This document shows positions 32,428 through 42,464 of a stretch of DNA of 64,000 nt, one piece after another. Every line of letters begins with the position of its first letter. Position 1 is the first letter of the stretch. The notes beneath the pieces are model-generated. The model was not told the origin of the DNA. It saw only the letters and a list, made by a program, of their open reading frames with translations, and made no database searches. This DNA comes from Flavobacterium omnivorum (GTDB taxonomy: Bacteria; Bacteroidota; Bacteroidia; Flavobacteriales; Flavobacteriaceae): assembly GCF_900099915.1 (NCBI RefSeq), contig NZ_FNDB01000003.1, positions 62,001-126,000 on the forward strand, given 5' to 3'. A program made the translations under genes and the position numbers.

Positions 32428-33159
32428 ATGTCCGAAAAGATAACTCCCTATAAAGATTCTGCCTTAGGCAAAAAAGAACAAGTTGCTCAAATGTTTGACA
32501 CTATTTCTGGAAATTATGACAATTTAAATCGTGTCATATCTTTTGGAATAGACCTAAAATGGAGAAAAAAAGTATTGCAAATGGTCTCTAAATCCAATCC
32601 AAAAATAATTTTGGATATTGCAACCGGAACGGGAGATTTAGCTATATTAATGGCACAAACTAAAGCTGAAAGAATAATTGGTTTAGATATTTCTGCTGGA
32701 ATGCTGGACGTAGGCAGGAAAAAAATTGATCAAAAAAAGCTATCTTCTACTATTGAAATGGTTCTTGGCGACTCCGAAAACATGTCTTTTGAAGACAACT
32801 ACTTTGATGCCATCACAGTTGCTTTTGGTGTTCGTAATTTTGAAACATTAGAGAAAGGATTAGCAGAGATCTTGAGGGTATTAAAACCAAATGGTGTTTT
32901 TGTGATTCTAGAAACTTCAGTACCCGATAAAACTCCTTATAAACAAGGGTACAAATTTTATAGCAAAAACATCTTACCTATAATTGGAAAATTATTCTCT
33001 AAGGATGATGTTGCTTACGGATATTTATCAGAATCTGCGGCTGCTTTTCCTTATGGTGAGGCTTTAAACAATATTTTAAGAAAAATTGGGTTTATAGATG
33101 TTGTGGCGTTACCTCAAACTTTTGGTGTAGCTACTATATATTCCGCAACAAAAAAATAA
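32428..33159 (+). CDS. ubiE: demethylmenaquinone methyltransferase (UbiE/MenG)
   Basis: The 243-aa SAM-dependent enzyme performs the C-methylation step of menaquinone synthesis. From the ATG at 32428, motif [11 protein letters not shown] is at 61-70, with [21 protein letters not shown] (22-42) and the family-specific [25 protein letters not shown] later. Bacteroidota use menaquinone, so MenG activity is expected. An apparent longer reading from 32410 uses TTG inside the promoter region and is rejected. porT/sprT follows after 22 bp and is likely co-transcribed. Confidence 0.96.
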   Translation: MSEKITPYKDSALGKKEQVAQMFDTISGNYDNLNRVISFGIDLKWRKKVLQMVSKSNPKIILDIATGTGDLAILMAQTKAERIIGLDISAGMLDVGRKKIDQKKLSSTIEMVLGDSENMSFEDNYFDAITVAFGVRNFETLEKGLAEILRVLKPNGVFVILETSVPDKTPYKQGYKFYSKNILPIIGKLFSKDDVAYGYLSESAAAFPYGEALNNILRKIGFIDVVALPQTFGVATIYSATKK

Positions 33160-33181
33160 TACTGAAGATTTTAGCATAAAC

Positions 33182-33886
33182 ATGAGAAAAATATTTGCCT
33201 TACTCTTTTTTGTCTGTATTCTAAATGGATATGCTCAAAGGTCTAAAAACATCTTTAGTAGAGATCCAATTATTAATTTGGAGAATTTTCAAAAAAAAAG
33301 AGTTTATTATGGTTTTTATTTGGGATTCAATTCTTATGATTTTAAGATCGACTATAAAACAGAATCGCCTGATATTTTGGTCACAAAAACAACCGGTTTT
33401 AATGTAGGAATTATAGGTGATTTAAAACTACAGGAATACATTAACTTGCGATTTGAACCTGGATTGTACTATACCAAAAGAGATTTAAATTATCCGAATT
33501 TTGCCAATAGTGGAGATGCGTTACGAGAGGTTAACAGCACGTACATCAATTTCCCCTTATTACTGAAACTCTCCTCGCTTAGAACTGGAAATATTCGTCC
33601 TTACCTATTGGGAGGACTGTCTGCTACTTTAAATTTATCCAGCAATGCAAAAATAATGGATGATAATTTGCAGCAACGTTTTCGTGTAAAATCATGGACA
33701 ACTAACTACGAGTTGGGTTTTGGAATTGATCTTTTTTCAGAGTACTTTATATTTTCACCGTCAATAAGAGGTGTTTTGGGTATCAATGATGAATTAATTC
33801 GCGACAACGATCCTAACAGCCCATGGACAGGAAACATCGAGTCATTAAAAACTAGAGCAATATTTATAAACTTTTCTTTCCACTAG
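33182..33886 (+). CDS. porT: PorT/SprT-like outer-membrane protein of type IX secretion
   Basis: The 234-aa protein has a signal peptide (cleavage near YAQR, residue 18) and a small barrel of alternating strands, e.g. VYYGFYLGFNSYDFKIDY and YINLRFEPGLYYTKRDL. It ends TRAIFINFSFH, an aromatic terminal strand. Length, N-terminal RSKNIFSRDPIINLENF and the position directly after ubiE match PorT/SprT of the Bacteroidota type IX secretion and gliding machinery as I remember it in Flavobacterium johnsoniae. Other T9SS genes are not in the window, so this rests on family resemblance and neighbourhood. Confidence 0.8.
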   Translation: MRKIFALLFFVCILNGYAQRSKNIFSRDPIINLENFQKKRVYYGFYLGFNSYDFKIDYKTESPDILVTKTTGFNVGIIGDLKLQEYINLRFEPGLYYTKRDLNYPNFANSGDALREVNSTYINFPLLLKLSSLRTGNIRPYLLGGLSATLNLSSNAKIMDDNLQQRFRVKSWTTNYELGFGIDLFSEYFIFSPSIRGVLGINDELIRDNDPNSPWTGNIESLKTRAIFINFSFH

Positions 33887-33934
33887 AAAGTCAATTCTAG
33901 TAGATTAGCAAAGCATTCGTTTTATCGAAATTAA

Positions 33935-34660
33935 CTAAGCGCGACGAAATTCACTTAGGACAATAGCCGTTGCGGTTGCTACATTCAAACTTTCTGTTTT
34001 TTGCAGATCCCCAAAACGAGGTATGGTAAGGCGATTTTGAACCAATTTTTCAAGTGAAGCAGAAATTCCATTGGCTTCATTACCCATAATTATGATTCCT
34101 TGCTCTGGCAAGACCGACTTATAAATATTGGTTCCATCCATAAAAGTTCCAAAAATTGGCATTGTAGTCTGCGTCAAAAAAGCATCTAAATTAATATAAT
34201 TCACATTGACTCGAGCGATAGAGCCCATAGTGGCCTGAACCACTTTTGGATTAAATAAGTCTACTGTTTCAGTTGAACATAAAACCTGCTGAATACCAAA
34301 CCAGTCACACAAGCGTAATATAGTTCCTAAATTTCCAGGATCCCTAATCGAGTCAAGCGCTACGATTAAACCAGTTTGCATTATTGGTTTTTCCGAAGGC
34401 ATTTTAAAAAGAGCCAAACAAGAATTAGGTGTTGCCAACGCACTTATTTTTCTCAAATCATTTTCAGTAATAATCGTTTTTTTTTCTTTAAAAACTTGAC
34501 CAAAATCATTTTGAGTAGTGTACAAATGTTCCAACTCAAAATTAGAATCCAACAGCTCCTGAATTCCTTTTACACCTTCGGCAAAAAATAATTTATTGGC
34601 AATCCTATATTTTTTTTGCTGCAAACTCGTTATAAGCTTTATTTGGTTTTTACTAACCAT
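33935..34660 (-). CDS. SpoU/TrmH-family RNA 2'-O-methyltransferase
   Basis: The 241-aa protein has an N-terminal substrate-binding region (about 1-90, MVSKNQIKLITSLQQKKYR...) and a C-terminal SPOUT knot domain. Motif 1 is in LDSIRDPGNLGTILRLCDWFG, motif 2 in IIIMGNEANGISASLEKL and motif 3 in TESLNVATATAIVLSEF. It methylates rRNA or tRNA ribose, but the target is not evident. It is divergent from tamL, with just 37 bp between the starts, so its promoter must lie within the tamL coding start. Confidence 0.93.
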   Translation of the reverse strand: MVSKNQIKLITSLQQKKYRIANKLFFAEGVKGIQELLDSNFELEHLYTTQNDFGQVFKEKKTIITENDLRKISALATPNSCLALFKMPSEKPIMQTGLIVALDSIRDPGNLGTILRLCDWFGIQQVLCSTETVDLFNPKVVQATMGSIARVNVNYINLDAFLTQTTMPIFGTFMDGTNIYKSVLPEQGIIIMGNEANGISASLEKLVQNRLTIPRFGDLQKTESLNVATATAIVLSEFRRA

Positions 34661-34668
34661 AAAATAAT

Positions 34669-34676
34669 GTACTTTT
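34669..34676 (+). promoter_or_regulatory. -7 promoter box of tamL
   Basis: TACTTTTG matches TAnnTTTG exactly, 21 bp upstream of the TTG start of tamL. Confidence 0.5.
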
Positions 34677-34697
34677 GAATTAAATATTTTAGAACAC

Positions 34698-37265
34698 TTG
34701 AAAAAAATTTATACAAAAATAACTGCATTTATCGTAATTGCAATACTAATTTGTGCATGTAACGCCGTAAAAAGAGTTCCGGAAGGAAAACTACTGCTTA
34801 CAAAAAACGAAATTACAGTAAATGACAAAACAATTAAAGATGAAAATGTTTTTAATCAACTGTACCAGAAACCTAATAGCACTTTACTGGGATATCGCTT
34901 GCGTTTAAATCTTTATAATCTTGCCAATCTGAATCCTGATTCAACCTATAAAGCTAAGTTTACAAATAATCCTGAAAAATTTAAAAGGAAATCAAAATGG
35001 TTGTCAGAGAAGCAGGTCAACCGCCTAGGCAAATCATTTTGGTACCACGGAATTCACGATTTTTTGAGAAGAACCGGCGAACCCCCTATTATTATAGACA
35101 AGGAAAGAGCAGACAAATCAATACTGCGTTTGAAATACTACTATTTCAACAATGGTTTTTTTAATGTACAAGCTGCTTACGCCATAGATACTTTGAAGCT
35201 TAAAAAGGCGAAGATCAAATATGCCATAACTTCCGGAAATGCTTTTTTTATAGATTCCTTAAGAGCCACTATTGCAACCCCGGTTTTAGATTCTTTGTAT
35301 CAAATAAATAAATTTAACACCTTTGTAAAATCAGGTAATCAATATAAAACTGAAGATTTTGACAACGAAAAAAATCGCATCACCACAAATTTCAGAAATA
35401 ATGGCGTTTACAACTTTCAGCCAAATTATGTAACTTTTGATATTGATACTATAAAAAAAGTGAATCAGGCAAATATCACTTTGATGATCGCTAATTACTC
35501 TTATCAAGACGGCGATTCTACTAAAACAACCCCTTTTAAAATATACAAAATTAGCGATGTAAACATATACACTGATTATTCTCCAAGCTTAAACACCTTG
35601 AATATTAAAGATAGCACCACTTATAAAAACTTCAATTTGTACAGTCAGGAAAAGTTAAAATACAAACCAAAAGCTATTACTAATGCTATTTTTATCACCA
35701 AGGGTGGATTGTATGCAGACAATAAAACCGTTTTAACAACGCGCTATTTGAATAATCTTAAAATTTTCAATTATCCGTCCATACAATACGAAGTTGACAA
35801 AAGAGATACTACCGCGCAGTCATTAATTGCCAAAGTATATTTGACTCCAAGAAAAAAATACAGTTTTGGAACTACGCTGGACGTAACACATTCTAACATT
35901 CAGGATTTTGGTGTTGGACTAAGTGTATCGGAGACGATTCGCAATGTATTTAATGGCGCTGAAACTTTAGAAATTGCAGCGCGTGGCAACATTGGCGCTT
36001 CGAAAGATTTGGCAAATCCAAAAAATAACTTCTTCAATGTTTCAGAATATGGTTTGGATTTAAAACTAAATATTCCAAGAATTTTTATGCCCTTTAATAC
36101 CGATAAAATCATTGCAAAGAGTATGATTCCCTCGACTCTGATAACCGTTGGTTTCGCAAAACAAAGAAATATAGGATTAGACAAAGAGAATTTTACAGGA
36201 GCACTTTCCTATAATTGGACTCCAAAAATAAATCATACGGCACGATTTGATCTTTTTAATACTCAGTTTGTACGAAATTTAAATCCGACAAATTATTTTA
36301 ATGTTTACGGCTCATCGTATAATGCTTTGAATGAAATAAGCAAAGCATACAATACAAATACTACTTATTACAACAATGCCATCGATAAAGATTTGCTAAT
36401 TGAGCAAGGCACGCGTGGTTTTACAAATGATGTTCTGACAGGTAATGCAACTTTTCTAAAACCATTAGAAGCTGCTGATGTCGAGTCCGTAAAAAGCATT
36501 GAAGAACGAAGACTGCGACTAACAGAAAATGACTTCATTCTAGCCACTAGTTTTACTTTTTCAAAAACAACCAAAAAAGATTTAACAGACAATAATTTTT
36601 ACCTTTTCAAAACCAAAATAGAATCTGCAGGAACAATTTTATCTGCTTTTGCAAAAACCACAAATCAAAAGAAAAACGTTAATGGCAATTATGAAATATT
36701 CAATTTAGAGTATTCAGAATATGTGAAAACGGAATTTGACTACATCAAGCATTGGGATTTATCGAAAGAAAAAATTCTAGCCTTCAGATCCTTTTTTGGA
36801 ATTGCCATTCCGTTTGGAAATTCTAATTATATTCCGTTCTCCAGAAGTTACTTCTCCGGGGGATCTAATGACAATCGCGCATGGCAACCCTACGGTTTAG
36901 GCCCAGGCAGCAGCGGTGCTTTAGATGATTTTAATGAAGCGAATATGAAAATAGCTATTAGTGGAGAATTCCGCTTTAAACTTTTAGGAAGTTTAAAAGG
37001 GGCTATTTTTGCTGATGCTGGAAACATCTGGAGCGTGCTGGATAATGTAGTAGATGAGAAGTCCACCTTTACGAGCTTCAGTGACTTGAAAGATATGGCA
37101 TTGGGAACCGGATTTGGAATTCGGTATGATTTGAGCTTTTTTGTAATTCGTTTTGATTTAGGATTTAAAACGTACAATCCAGCTAATGAAACTAACAAAA
37201 GATGGTTTAGAGAATACAACTTTTCTAACTCCGTTTTAAATTTTGGAATAAATTATCCATTCTAA
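34698..37265 (+). CDS. tamL: TamL-like BamA/TamA-family outer-membrane lipoprotein
   Basis: The 855-aa protein starts at TTG (34698). No in-frame ATG gives a signal peptide, whereas this start gives MKKIYTKITAFIVIAILICAC with a lipobox Cys at 21. POTRA-like repeats (about 25-370) precede an Omp85 barrel with the conserved region SFFGIAIPFGNSNYIPFSRSYFSGG. It ends in a YPF-terminal strand (NFGINYPF). The lipid anchor on an Omp85 protein is the mark of TamL, which works with TamB in envelope biogenesis in Bacteroidota. No tamB lies beside it in this window. Confidence 0.88.
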   Translation: MKKIYTKITAFIVIAILICACNAVKRVPEGKLLLTKNEITVNDKTIKDENVFNQLYQKPNSTLLGYRLRLNLYNLANLNPDSTYKAKFTNNPEKFKRKSKWLSEKQVNRLGKSFWYHGIHDFLRRTGEPPIIIDKERADKSILRLKYYYFNNGFFNVQAAYAIDTLKLKKAKIKYAITSGNAFFIDSLRATIATPVLDSLYQINKFNTFVKSGNQYKTEDFDNEKNRITTNFRNNGVYNFQPNYVTFDIDTIKKVNQANITLMIANYSYQDGDSTKTTPFKIYKISDVNIYTDYSPSLNTLNIKDSTTYKNFNLYSQEKLKYKPKAITNAIFITKGGLYADNKTVLTTRYLNNLKIFNYPSIQYEVDKRDTTAQSLIAKVYLTPRKKYSFGTTLDVTHSNIQDFGVGLSVSETIRNVFNGAETLEIAARGNIGASKDLANPKNNFFNVSEYGLDLKLNIPRIFMPFNTDKIIAKSMIPSTLITVGFAKQRNIGLDKENFTGALSYNWTPKINHTARFDLFNTQFVRNLNPTNYFNVYGSSYNALNEISKAYNTNTTYYNNAIDKDLLIEQGTRGFTNDVLTGNATFLKPLEAADVESVKSIEERRLRLTENDFILATSFTFSKTTKKDLTDNNFYLFKTKIESAGTILSAFAKTTNQKKNVNGNYEIFNLEYSEYVKTEFDYIKHWDLSKEKILAFRSFFGIAIPFGNSNYIPFSRSYFSGGSNDNRAWQPYGLGPGSSGALDDFNEANMKIAISGEFRFKLLGSLKGAIFADAGNIWSVLDNVVDEKSTFTSFSDLKDMALGTGFGIRYDLSFFVIRFDLGFKTYNPANETNKRWFREYNFSNSVLNFGINYPF

Positions 37266-37279
37266 TGCTAATTAATTCT

Positions 37280-37287
37280 TATTTTTG
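37280..37287 (+). promoter_or_regulatory. -7 promoter box of fbaA
   Basis: TATTTTTG matches TAnnTTTG exactly, 40 bp upstream of the fbaA start. Confidence 0.5.
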
Positions 37288-37326
37288 CAAAACTAAAAAC
37301 TAAAAGAAATAACTAAAAAAAGTACA

Positions 37327-38394
37327 ATGGCACACAACATAAAACCAGGCGTAGCTACAGGAGATCAGGTTCAAGAAATTTTTAATTATGCTAAAGAGAA
37401 AGGATTTGCACTTCCGGCGGTAAACGTTACGGGATCAAATACTATCAATGGAGTTCTTGAAACTGCAGCAAAATTAAACGCACCAGTGATCATTCAATTT
37501 TCTAATGGAGGAGCACAATTTAACGCTGGAAAAGGACTTTCGAATGCAGGTGAAAAAGCAGCAATCGCTGGTGGAATTGCTGGAGCATTGCACATTCATA
37601 CTTTGGCGGAAGCTTACGGAGCAACCGTAATCTTGCATACTGACCATTGTGCAAAAAAATTATTACCGTGGATTGACGGATTATTAGATGCATCAGAAGC
37701 ACACTTTGCTAAAACTGGAAAGCCGCTTTATTCTTCTCACATGATTGATTTATCTGAGGAGCCAATTGAAGAAAACATCGAAATCTGTAAGGGATATTTA
37801 GCTCGAATGAGCAAGATGGGAATGACATTGGAAATTGAACTTGGAATTACAGGTGGTGAGGAAGATGGCGTTGACAATTCTGATGTTGATAGTTCAAAAT
37901 TATACACACAACCAGAAGAAGTTGCTTATGCATACGAAGAACTTTCTAAAATAAGCCCTCGATTTACAATAGCTGCTGCTTTTGGAAACGTACACGGTGT
38001 TTACAAACCTGGAAATGTAAAATTGACTCCAAAAATATTGAAGAATTCTCAAGATTTTGTACAAAACAAATTCAATACAGAACCTAATCCAGTAGATTTT
38101 GTTTTCCATGGTGGTTCTGGTTCTACTTTAGAAGAAATTAGAGAAGGAATTAGTTATGGTGTTATAAAAATGAACATCGATACTGATTTGCAATTTGCAT
38201 TCACGGAGGGTATTCGTGACTATATGGTGAAAAATATTGACTATTTGAAGACTCAAATTGGAAATCCAGAAAGTGCTGATGCTCCAAACAAAAAACATTA
38301 CGATCCGAGAAAATGGTTGCGTGAAAGCGAAATCACTTTCAATACAAGACTGGAGCAAGCTTTTGCTGACTTGAACAACGTGAATACATTATAA
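37327..38394 (+). CDS. fbaA: class II fructose-bisphosphate aldolase
   Basis: The 355-aa zinc enzyme splits fructose 1,6-bisphosphate in glycolysis and runs backwards in gluconeogenesis. The zinc/catalytic motif [15 protein letters not shown] is present. [17 protein letters not shown] is the signature 2 region, with [13 protein letters not shown] and [13 protein letters not shown] following. Length fits the long FbaA (E. coli type) group. Its own promoter box precedes it. A spacer with inverted TTTAAAC-type repeats separates it from accD. Confidence 0.97.
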   Translation: MAHNIKPGVATGDQVQEIFNYAKEKGFALPAVNVTGSNTINGVLETAAKLNAPVIIQFSNGGAQFNAGKGLSNAGEKAAIAGGIAGALHIHTLAEAYGATVILHTDHCAKKLLPWIDGLLDASEAHFAKTGKPLYSSHMIDLSEEPIEENIEICKGYLARMSKMGMTLEIELGITGGEEDGVDNSDVDSSKLYTQPEEVAYAYEELSKISPRFTIAAAFGNVHGVYKPGNVKLTPKILKNSQDFVQNKFNTEPNPVDFVFHGGSGSTLEEIREGISYGVIKMNIDTDLQFAFTEGIRDYMVKNIDYLKTQIGNPESADAPNKKHYDPRKWLRESEITFNTRLEQAFADLNNVNTL

Positions 38395-38400
38395 TAAAAA

Positions 38401-38445
38401 GTTTAAAGTTTCAGGTTTAAGGTTTAAAAACTTTAAACCTGAAAC
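38401..38445. repeat. inverted repeat of TTTAAAC-type sequence between fbaA and accD
   Basis: GTTTCAGGTTTAA (38408-38420) is complementary to TTAAACCTGAAAC (38433-38445), and GTTTAAAG (38401-38408) to CTTTAAAC (38431-38438). It shares the CTTTAAAC unit with the tandem array at 27747-27809. It has no T-run, so it is not a standard terminator. Confidence 0.65.
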
Positions 38446-38461
38446 AACAAAAACAATAAAT

Positions 38462-39316
38462 ATGGCTTGGTTTAAAAGAAAAGAAAAAGGGATTACCACT
38501 GCTACTGAAGACAAAATGGACATTCCAAAAGGACTTTGGTACAAATCACCTACTGGAAAAATTATTGATGCCGACGAACTCGCGCGAAACTTATTTGTAA
38601 GTCCCGAAGATGGTTTTCACGTTAGAATAGGAAGTGCTGAATATTTCCAAATTTTATTTGACAATAATGAATTTGTTGAATTGGATAAAAACATGACTTC
38701 TAAAGATCCGTTGCATTTTGTTGACACCAAGAAATATGCAGATCGTTTAAAAGACGTTATGGAGAAGACCAAACTGAAGGATGCCGTGCGCACTGGAGTT
38801 GGAAAATCCAAAGGAAAAGACGTGGTAATTTGCTGTATGGATTTCGCCTTCATTGGTGGATCCATGGGTGCTGTTGTAGGAGAAAAAATTGCACGTGGAA
38901 TTGATCATGCTATTAAAAACAACTTGCCTTTTATAATGATTTCTAAATCAGGTGGAGCTCGAATGATGGAAGCGGCATACTCGTTAATGCAATTAGCCAA
39001 AACATCTGTAAAACTGGCTCAACTTGCTGAAGCTAAACTTCCTTACATTTCACTGTGTACAGACCCAACCACGGGAGGAACTACCGCTTCCTACGCAATG
39101 TTAGGAGACATTAACATCTCTGAACCAGGTGCATTAATAGGATTTGCAGGACCAAGAGTAGTACGAGACACCACCGGTAAGGATTTACCAGAAGGTTTTC
39201 AAACTGCTGAGTTTTTACTTGAACATGGTTTTTTAGACTTTATAACACCACGAAAAGAATTGAAAGATAAGATTAACTTATACATCGACTTGATTCAAAA
39301 CAACGTTATTCGATAA
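38462..39316 (+). CDS. accD: acetyl-CoA carboxylase carboxyltransferase beta subunit, without zinc-ribbon cysteines
   Basis: The 284-aa protein is the beta half of the carboxyltransferase that makes malonyl-CoA for fatty acids. The crotonase-fold core is intact: [40 protein letters not shown] and [17 protein letters not shown]. In the N-terminal region [30 protein letters not shown] lines up with the zinc ribbon of E. coli AccD, but all four zinc-ligand Cys are replaced. The protein should therefore not bind zinc there. I believe this is typical of Flavobacteria rather than a defect. A terminator follows at 39322-39346. Confidence 0.95.
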   Translation: MAWFKRKEKGITTATEDKMDIPKGLWYKSPTGKIIDADELARNLFVSPEDGFHVRIGSAEYFQILFDNNEFVELDKNMTSKDPLHFVDTKKYADRLKDVMEKTKLKDAVRTGVGKSKGKDVVICCMDFAFIGGSMGAVVGEKIARGIDHAIKNNLPFIMISKSGGARMMEAAYSLMQLAKTSVKLAQLAEAKLPYISLCTDPTTGGTTASYAMLGDINISEPGALIGFAGPRVVRDTTGKDLPEGFQTAEFLLEHGFLDFITPRKELKDKINLYIDLIQNNVIR

Positions 39317-39321
39317 ATGAA

Positions 39322-39346
39322 AATCCCGAGCAATCGGGATTTTTTG
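39322..39346 (+). terminator. accD terminator
   Basis: AATCCCGA, GCAA loop, TCGGGATT and further T's. It lies a few nt after the accD stop. Confidence 0.88.
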
Positions 39347-39369
39347 GTTAAAACAAATAGGCTATAAAT

Positions 39370-39408
39370 AAAAACGACTTTCAAATAAATTTGAAAGCCG
39401 TTTTTATA
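39370..39408. terminator. terminator serving the ABC permease gene (convergent side)
   Basis: AAAACGACTTTCAAAT pairs with ATTTGAAAGCCGTTTT, with one mismatch. On the minus strand it follows the permease stop by about 30 nt and is trailed by T's. Confidence 0.75.
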
Positions 39409-39436
39409 TGCCTTTTAGACGGTACTACTTCTAAAT

Positions 39437-40687
39437 TTACATCCCAGTTCTAATTGCTTCCACAGGATCTAATTTAGACGCTGCAATAGCAGGAAGAATT
39501 CCAGAGATCAATCCAATTATTGCGGCCAATCCAGTTCCTAAAATAATATTTCCCATCCCTAAGACAAATTCGAAATCTAATGCTTTTGTTAAAATAACAG
39601 AAATAATCCAAACCAACAAAAGGCCAATTACACCCCCAATCACGGACAGGATTACTGCTTCAAATAAAAATTGAAACATAATAAATCGATTTTTAGCTCC
39701 TAATGATTTTTGGATCCCAATTAAATTGGTTCGTTCTTTTACAGAAACAAACATAATATTAGCAATTCCAAAACCACCTACAAGTAATGAAAAACCGCTA
39801 ATAATCCATCCTACAAGGTTCATTTGTCCCAAAATACCATCAATAAGGTCGGTAAAACCGGAGAACACATTAATAAAAAAATTGTCTATCTCCCCTGCTT
39901 TCAAACCTCTAAAGCTTCTTAATTTTTGAGATATCTCACCTTTATAAGCTTCCATATCAACTCCTTTTTCCGGCTTGAAAATAATGACATTGGTTAAGGA
40001 CGTATTATTATCCCCGTACAATTGTCGGACGAAATTGACTGGAATATAAGCGGACGTATCGTTACTGTCTCCAAATAAACCAGAGCCTTCTTTTTTAAGA
40101 ACTCCTATTACCGTGAAACGTTTTCCATACAAACGTACATTTTTCCCAATGGGCTCGGCATCTTCAAACAAGGATTTTGCAATTTCATTCCCCAAAACAA
40201 TGACCGTAGCTCCTGAATTAGCTTCGGATTCATTATAAAAACGACCTTTTTCGAATTCAAGACCCTGAATGTCTATAAATTCATGAGAAACCGGGACAAT
40301 ATTAATCGCACTTACCGTTTTTGAATCATATTTAATAGACTCTTTTCTAGTAAATATTTGATAGGCCATTTGGTCTGTATTAGTCATACTTCCTTTCATA
40401 TAGGTATATTCATCATACTTAACATTAGGAAATTGATCTCTTTTCCATTGTGGAATTTCAGAAGGACCAAAAGAAAACTTGATTAAATAAATGGTGTTTT
40501 TATCCAAACCGCTCAAATCTTTGGAGATTTTTCTATCTAATGAATCTACCGCAGCAAGAACTGCTATAATCGAAAAAATTCCTATTGTAACTCCTAACAA
40601 AGAAAGCAAGGTTCTTAACTTGTTATTTGTCAATGCATTCATTGCAAAACCAAAACTCTCTTTTAATAATCGAAGGTAAACTAGCAT
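39437..40687 (-). CDS. ABC transporter permease, MacB/FtsX type
   Basis: The 416-aa protein has the MacB layout. TM1 is at about 22-45 (LRTLLSLLGVTIGIFSIIAVLAAV), followed by a periplasmic MacB_PCD domain of about 230 residues. Three C-terminal helices form the FtsX domain (VGWIISGFSLLVGGFGIANIM, then ILSVIGGVIGLLLVWIISVI, and LAAIIGLISGILPAIAASKLDPVEAIR). NKLRTLLSLLGVTIG and the PVEAIRTGM ending are hallmarks. Such permeases push substrates or lipoproteins from the periplasm using a separate ATPase, which is not encoded nearby. It is divergent from purH. Confidence 0.92.
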   Translation of the reverse strand: MLVYLRLLKESFGFAMNALTNNKLRTLLSLLGVTIGIFSIIAVLAAVDSLDRKISKDLSGLDKNTIYLIKFSFGPSEIPQWKRDQFPNVKYDEYTYMKGSMTNTDQMAYQIFTRKESIKYDSKTVSAINIVPVSHEFIDIQGLEFEKGRFYNESEANSGATVIVLGNEIAKSLFEDAEPIGKNVRLYGKRFTVIGVLKKEGSGLFGDSNDTSAYIPVNFVRQLYGDNNTSLTNVIIFKPEKGVDMEAYKGEISQKLRSFRGLKAGEIDNFFINVFSGFTDLIDGILGQMNLVGWIISGFSLLVGGFGIANIMFVSVKERTNLIGIQKSLGAKNRFIMFQFLFEAVILSVIGGVIGLLLVWIISVILTKALDFEFVLGMGNIILGTGLAAIIGLISGILPAIAASKLDPVEAIRTGM

Positions 40688-40853
40688 ACAATCTGTTTTG
40701 TGTTAAAGTAAAATTCAATAAATATTAATCAAAAACCTAATGAAAAAGCGTTTCCTTACCGTGTCGCGCTGTTATTTTGATTGAGCCAATGAAATAGCTA
40801 CAAAATATATAATTATCTCAATTTCAAATGGCTTAATTTTGACATTAAAAAAC

Positions 40854-40861
40854 TATTTTTG
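40854..40861 (+). promoter_or_regulatory. -7 promoter box of purH
   Basis: TATTTTTG matches TAnnTTTG exactly, 23 bp upstream of the ATG, with TTTTG about 13 bp further upstream. Confidence 0.5.
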
Positions 40862-40884
40862 CATTTTATAACTATAACTACATA

Positions 40885-42411
40885 ATGAGCACAACTAAAA
40901 CAATTCAATCGGCCTTAATCTCTGTTTTTTCAAAAGAGGGATTAGAACCTATAGTAAGACAACTAAACAGTCAAAATGTTACACTTTATTCTACCGGTGG
41001 AACAGAAGATTTCATAAAAAACCTAGGAATTCCAGTAATCCCAGTAGAAGATGTGACTTCCTACCCTTCGATTCTAGGTGGTAGAGTCAAGACCTTGCAT
41101 CCTAAAGTTTTTGGAGGAATACTAAATCGCCAAGATAATGAAAGTGATGTTCAACAAATGCAAGAGTTTAACATTCCCCAAATTGACTTGGTTATCGTTG
41201 ACTTATATCCTTTTGAAAAAACGGTTGCTTCAGGAGCAGCTGAAGCCGATATCATTGAAAAAATTGATATTGGTGGTATTTCGTTAATTCGCGCTGCTGC
41301 AAAAAATTTCAAAGACACTGTCATCGTAGCGTCAGTAGATCAATATAGTTTACTACTAGATATGATTACGGAGCAAAATGGCGCAACAACATTGGAAGAC
41401 AGAAAACTATTGGCGACAAAAGCATTTCATGTTTCTTCTCATTATGATACCGCTATTTTTAATTACTTCAACACAGACGAGACCATTTATAAAGAAAGTA
41501 TCGAAAATGGCCAAATTTTAAGATATGGAGAAAATCCACATCAAAAAGGATTTTTCTTTGGTGATTTTGAGGCTATGTTCAAGAAATTACACGGAAAAGA
41601 GCTGTCCTACAATAATTTATTAGATGTAGATGCTGCAGTAAATTTGATCAATGAATTTAAACAAGAAGGCCCTACTTTTGCCATATTAAAACACAATAAT
41701 GCTTGTGGATTAGCGTCAAGAACTACCATTAATGAAGCATATCTAGCCGCATTAGCTTGTGATCCAACTTCAGCTTTTGGAGGTGTTTTGATTTCCAACA
41801 CCAAAATTGATGTAGCAACTGCTACTGAAATAAACAAACTGTTTTGTGAAGTTGTAATTGCTCCAGAATATGATGCTGAAGCTACCGCAATTTTACAAGA
41901 AAAGAAAAACCGAATTATATTAGTACAAAATGAGGTTGCATTACCAGAAAAATTAGTGCGAACTTGCTTAAATGGAATTTTAGTTCAAGAAAGAAATAAC
42001 ATTACTGACAATAAAGAAGCACTTAGAACCGTTACTATAACTGCGCCTACTGAACAAGAAATTCAAGATTTAATATTTGCTTCTAAAATTTGTAAAAACA
42101 CAAAATCCAATACGATTGTTTTTGCAAAAGACGGCACACTTATTGCTTCAGGCACTGGACAAACCTCAAGAGTTGACGCCTTGCTTCAGGCTATTGAAAA
42201 AGCTAAAAGTTTTGGATTTGACTTGCACGGAGCGTCGATGGCCAGCGATGCCTTTTTCCCCTTTCCAGACTGTGTGGAAATAGCGCATAAAGCTGGAATA
42301 ACTGCTGTAATTCAGCCAGGAGGCTCGATAAAAGATGAATTCAGCATTAATTATTGCAACGAAAATAAAGTTGCAATGGTATTTACTGGAACTCGTCATT
42401 TTAAACATTAA
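40885..42411 (+). CDS. purH: bifunctional AICAR formyltransferase / IMP cyclohydrolase
   Basis: The 508-aa enzyme catalyses the last two steps of IMP synthesis. The N-terminal MGS-like cyclohydrolase domain (about 1-195) shows TGGTEDFIKNLGIPV, GGRVKTLHPKVFGGIL and the substrate loops. The formyltransferase part has LRYGENPHQKGFFFGD, LKHNNACGLASRTT, DPTSAFGGVLISN and the C-terminal QPGGSIKDEFSINYCNE, all standard. The length matches the family. A promoter for mreB begins within a few bases of its stop. Confidence 0.98.
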   Translation: MSTTKTIQSALISVFSKEGLEPIVRQLNSQNVTLYSTGGTEDFIKNLGIPVIPVEDVTSYPSILGGRVKTLHPKVFGGILNRQDNESDVQQMQEFNIPQIDLVIVDLYPFEKTVASGAAEADIIEKIDIGGISLIRAAAKNFKDTVIVASVDQYSLLLDMITEQNGATTLEDRKLLATKAFHVSSHYDTAIFNYFNTDETIYKESIENGQILRYGENPHQKGFFFGDFEAMFKKLHGKELSYNNLLDVDAAVNLINEFKQEGPTFAILKHNNACGLASRTTINEAYLAALACDPTSAFGGVLISNTKIDVATATEINKLFCEVVIAPEYDAEATAILQEKKNRIILVQNEVALPEKLVRTCLNGILVQERNNITDNKEALRTVTITAPTEQEIQDLIFASKICKNTKSNTIVFAKDGTLIASGTGQTSRVDALLQAIEKAKSFGFDLHGASMASDAFFPFPDCVEIAHKAGITAVIQPGGSIKDEFSINYCNENKVAMVFTGTRHFKH

Positions 42412-42417
42412 TTTGTT

Positions 42418-42425
42418 TAACTTTG
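42418..42425 (+). promoter_or_regulatory. -7 promoter box of the mreB operon
   Basis: TAACTTTG matches TAnnTTTG exactly, beginning 7 bp after the purH stop and 40 bp before mreB. Confidence 0.5.
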
Positions 42426-42464
42426 TCCGTCACAAATTTATAACTTTTAACCCTTAAAAAACTT

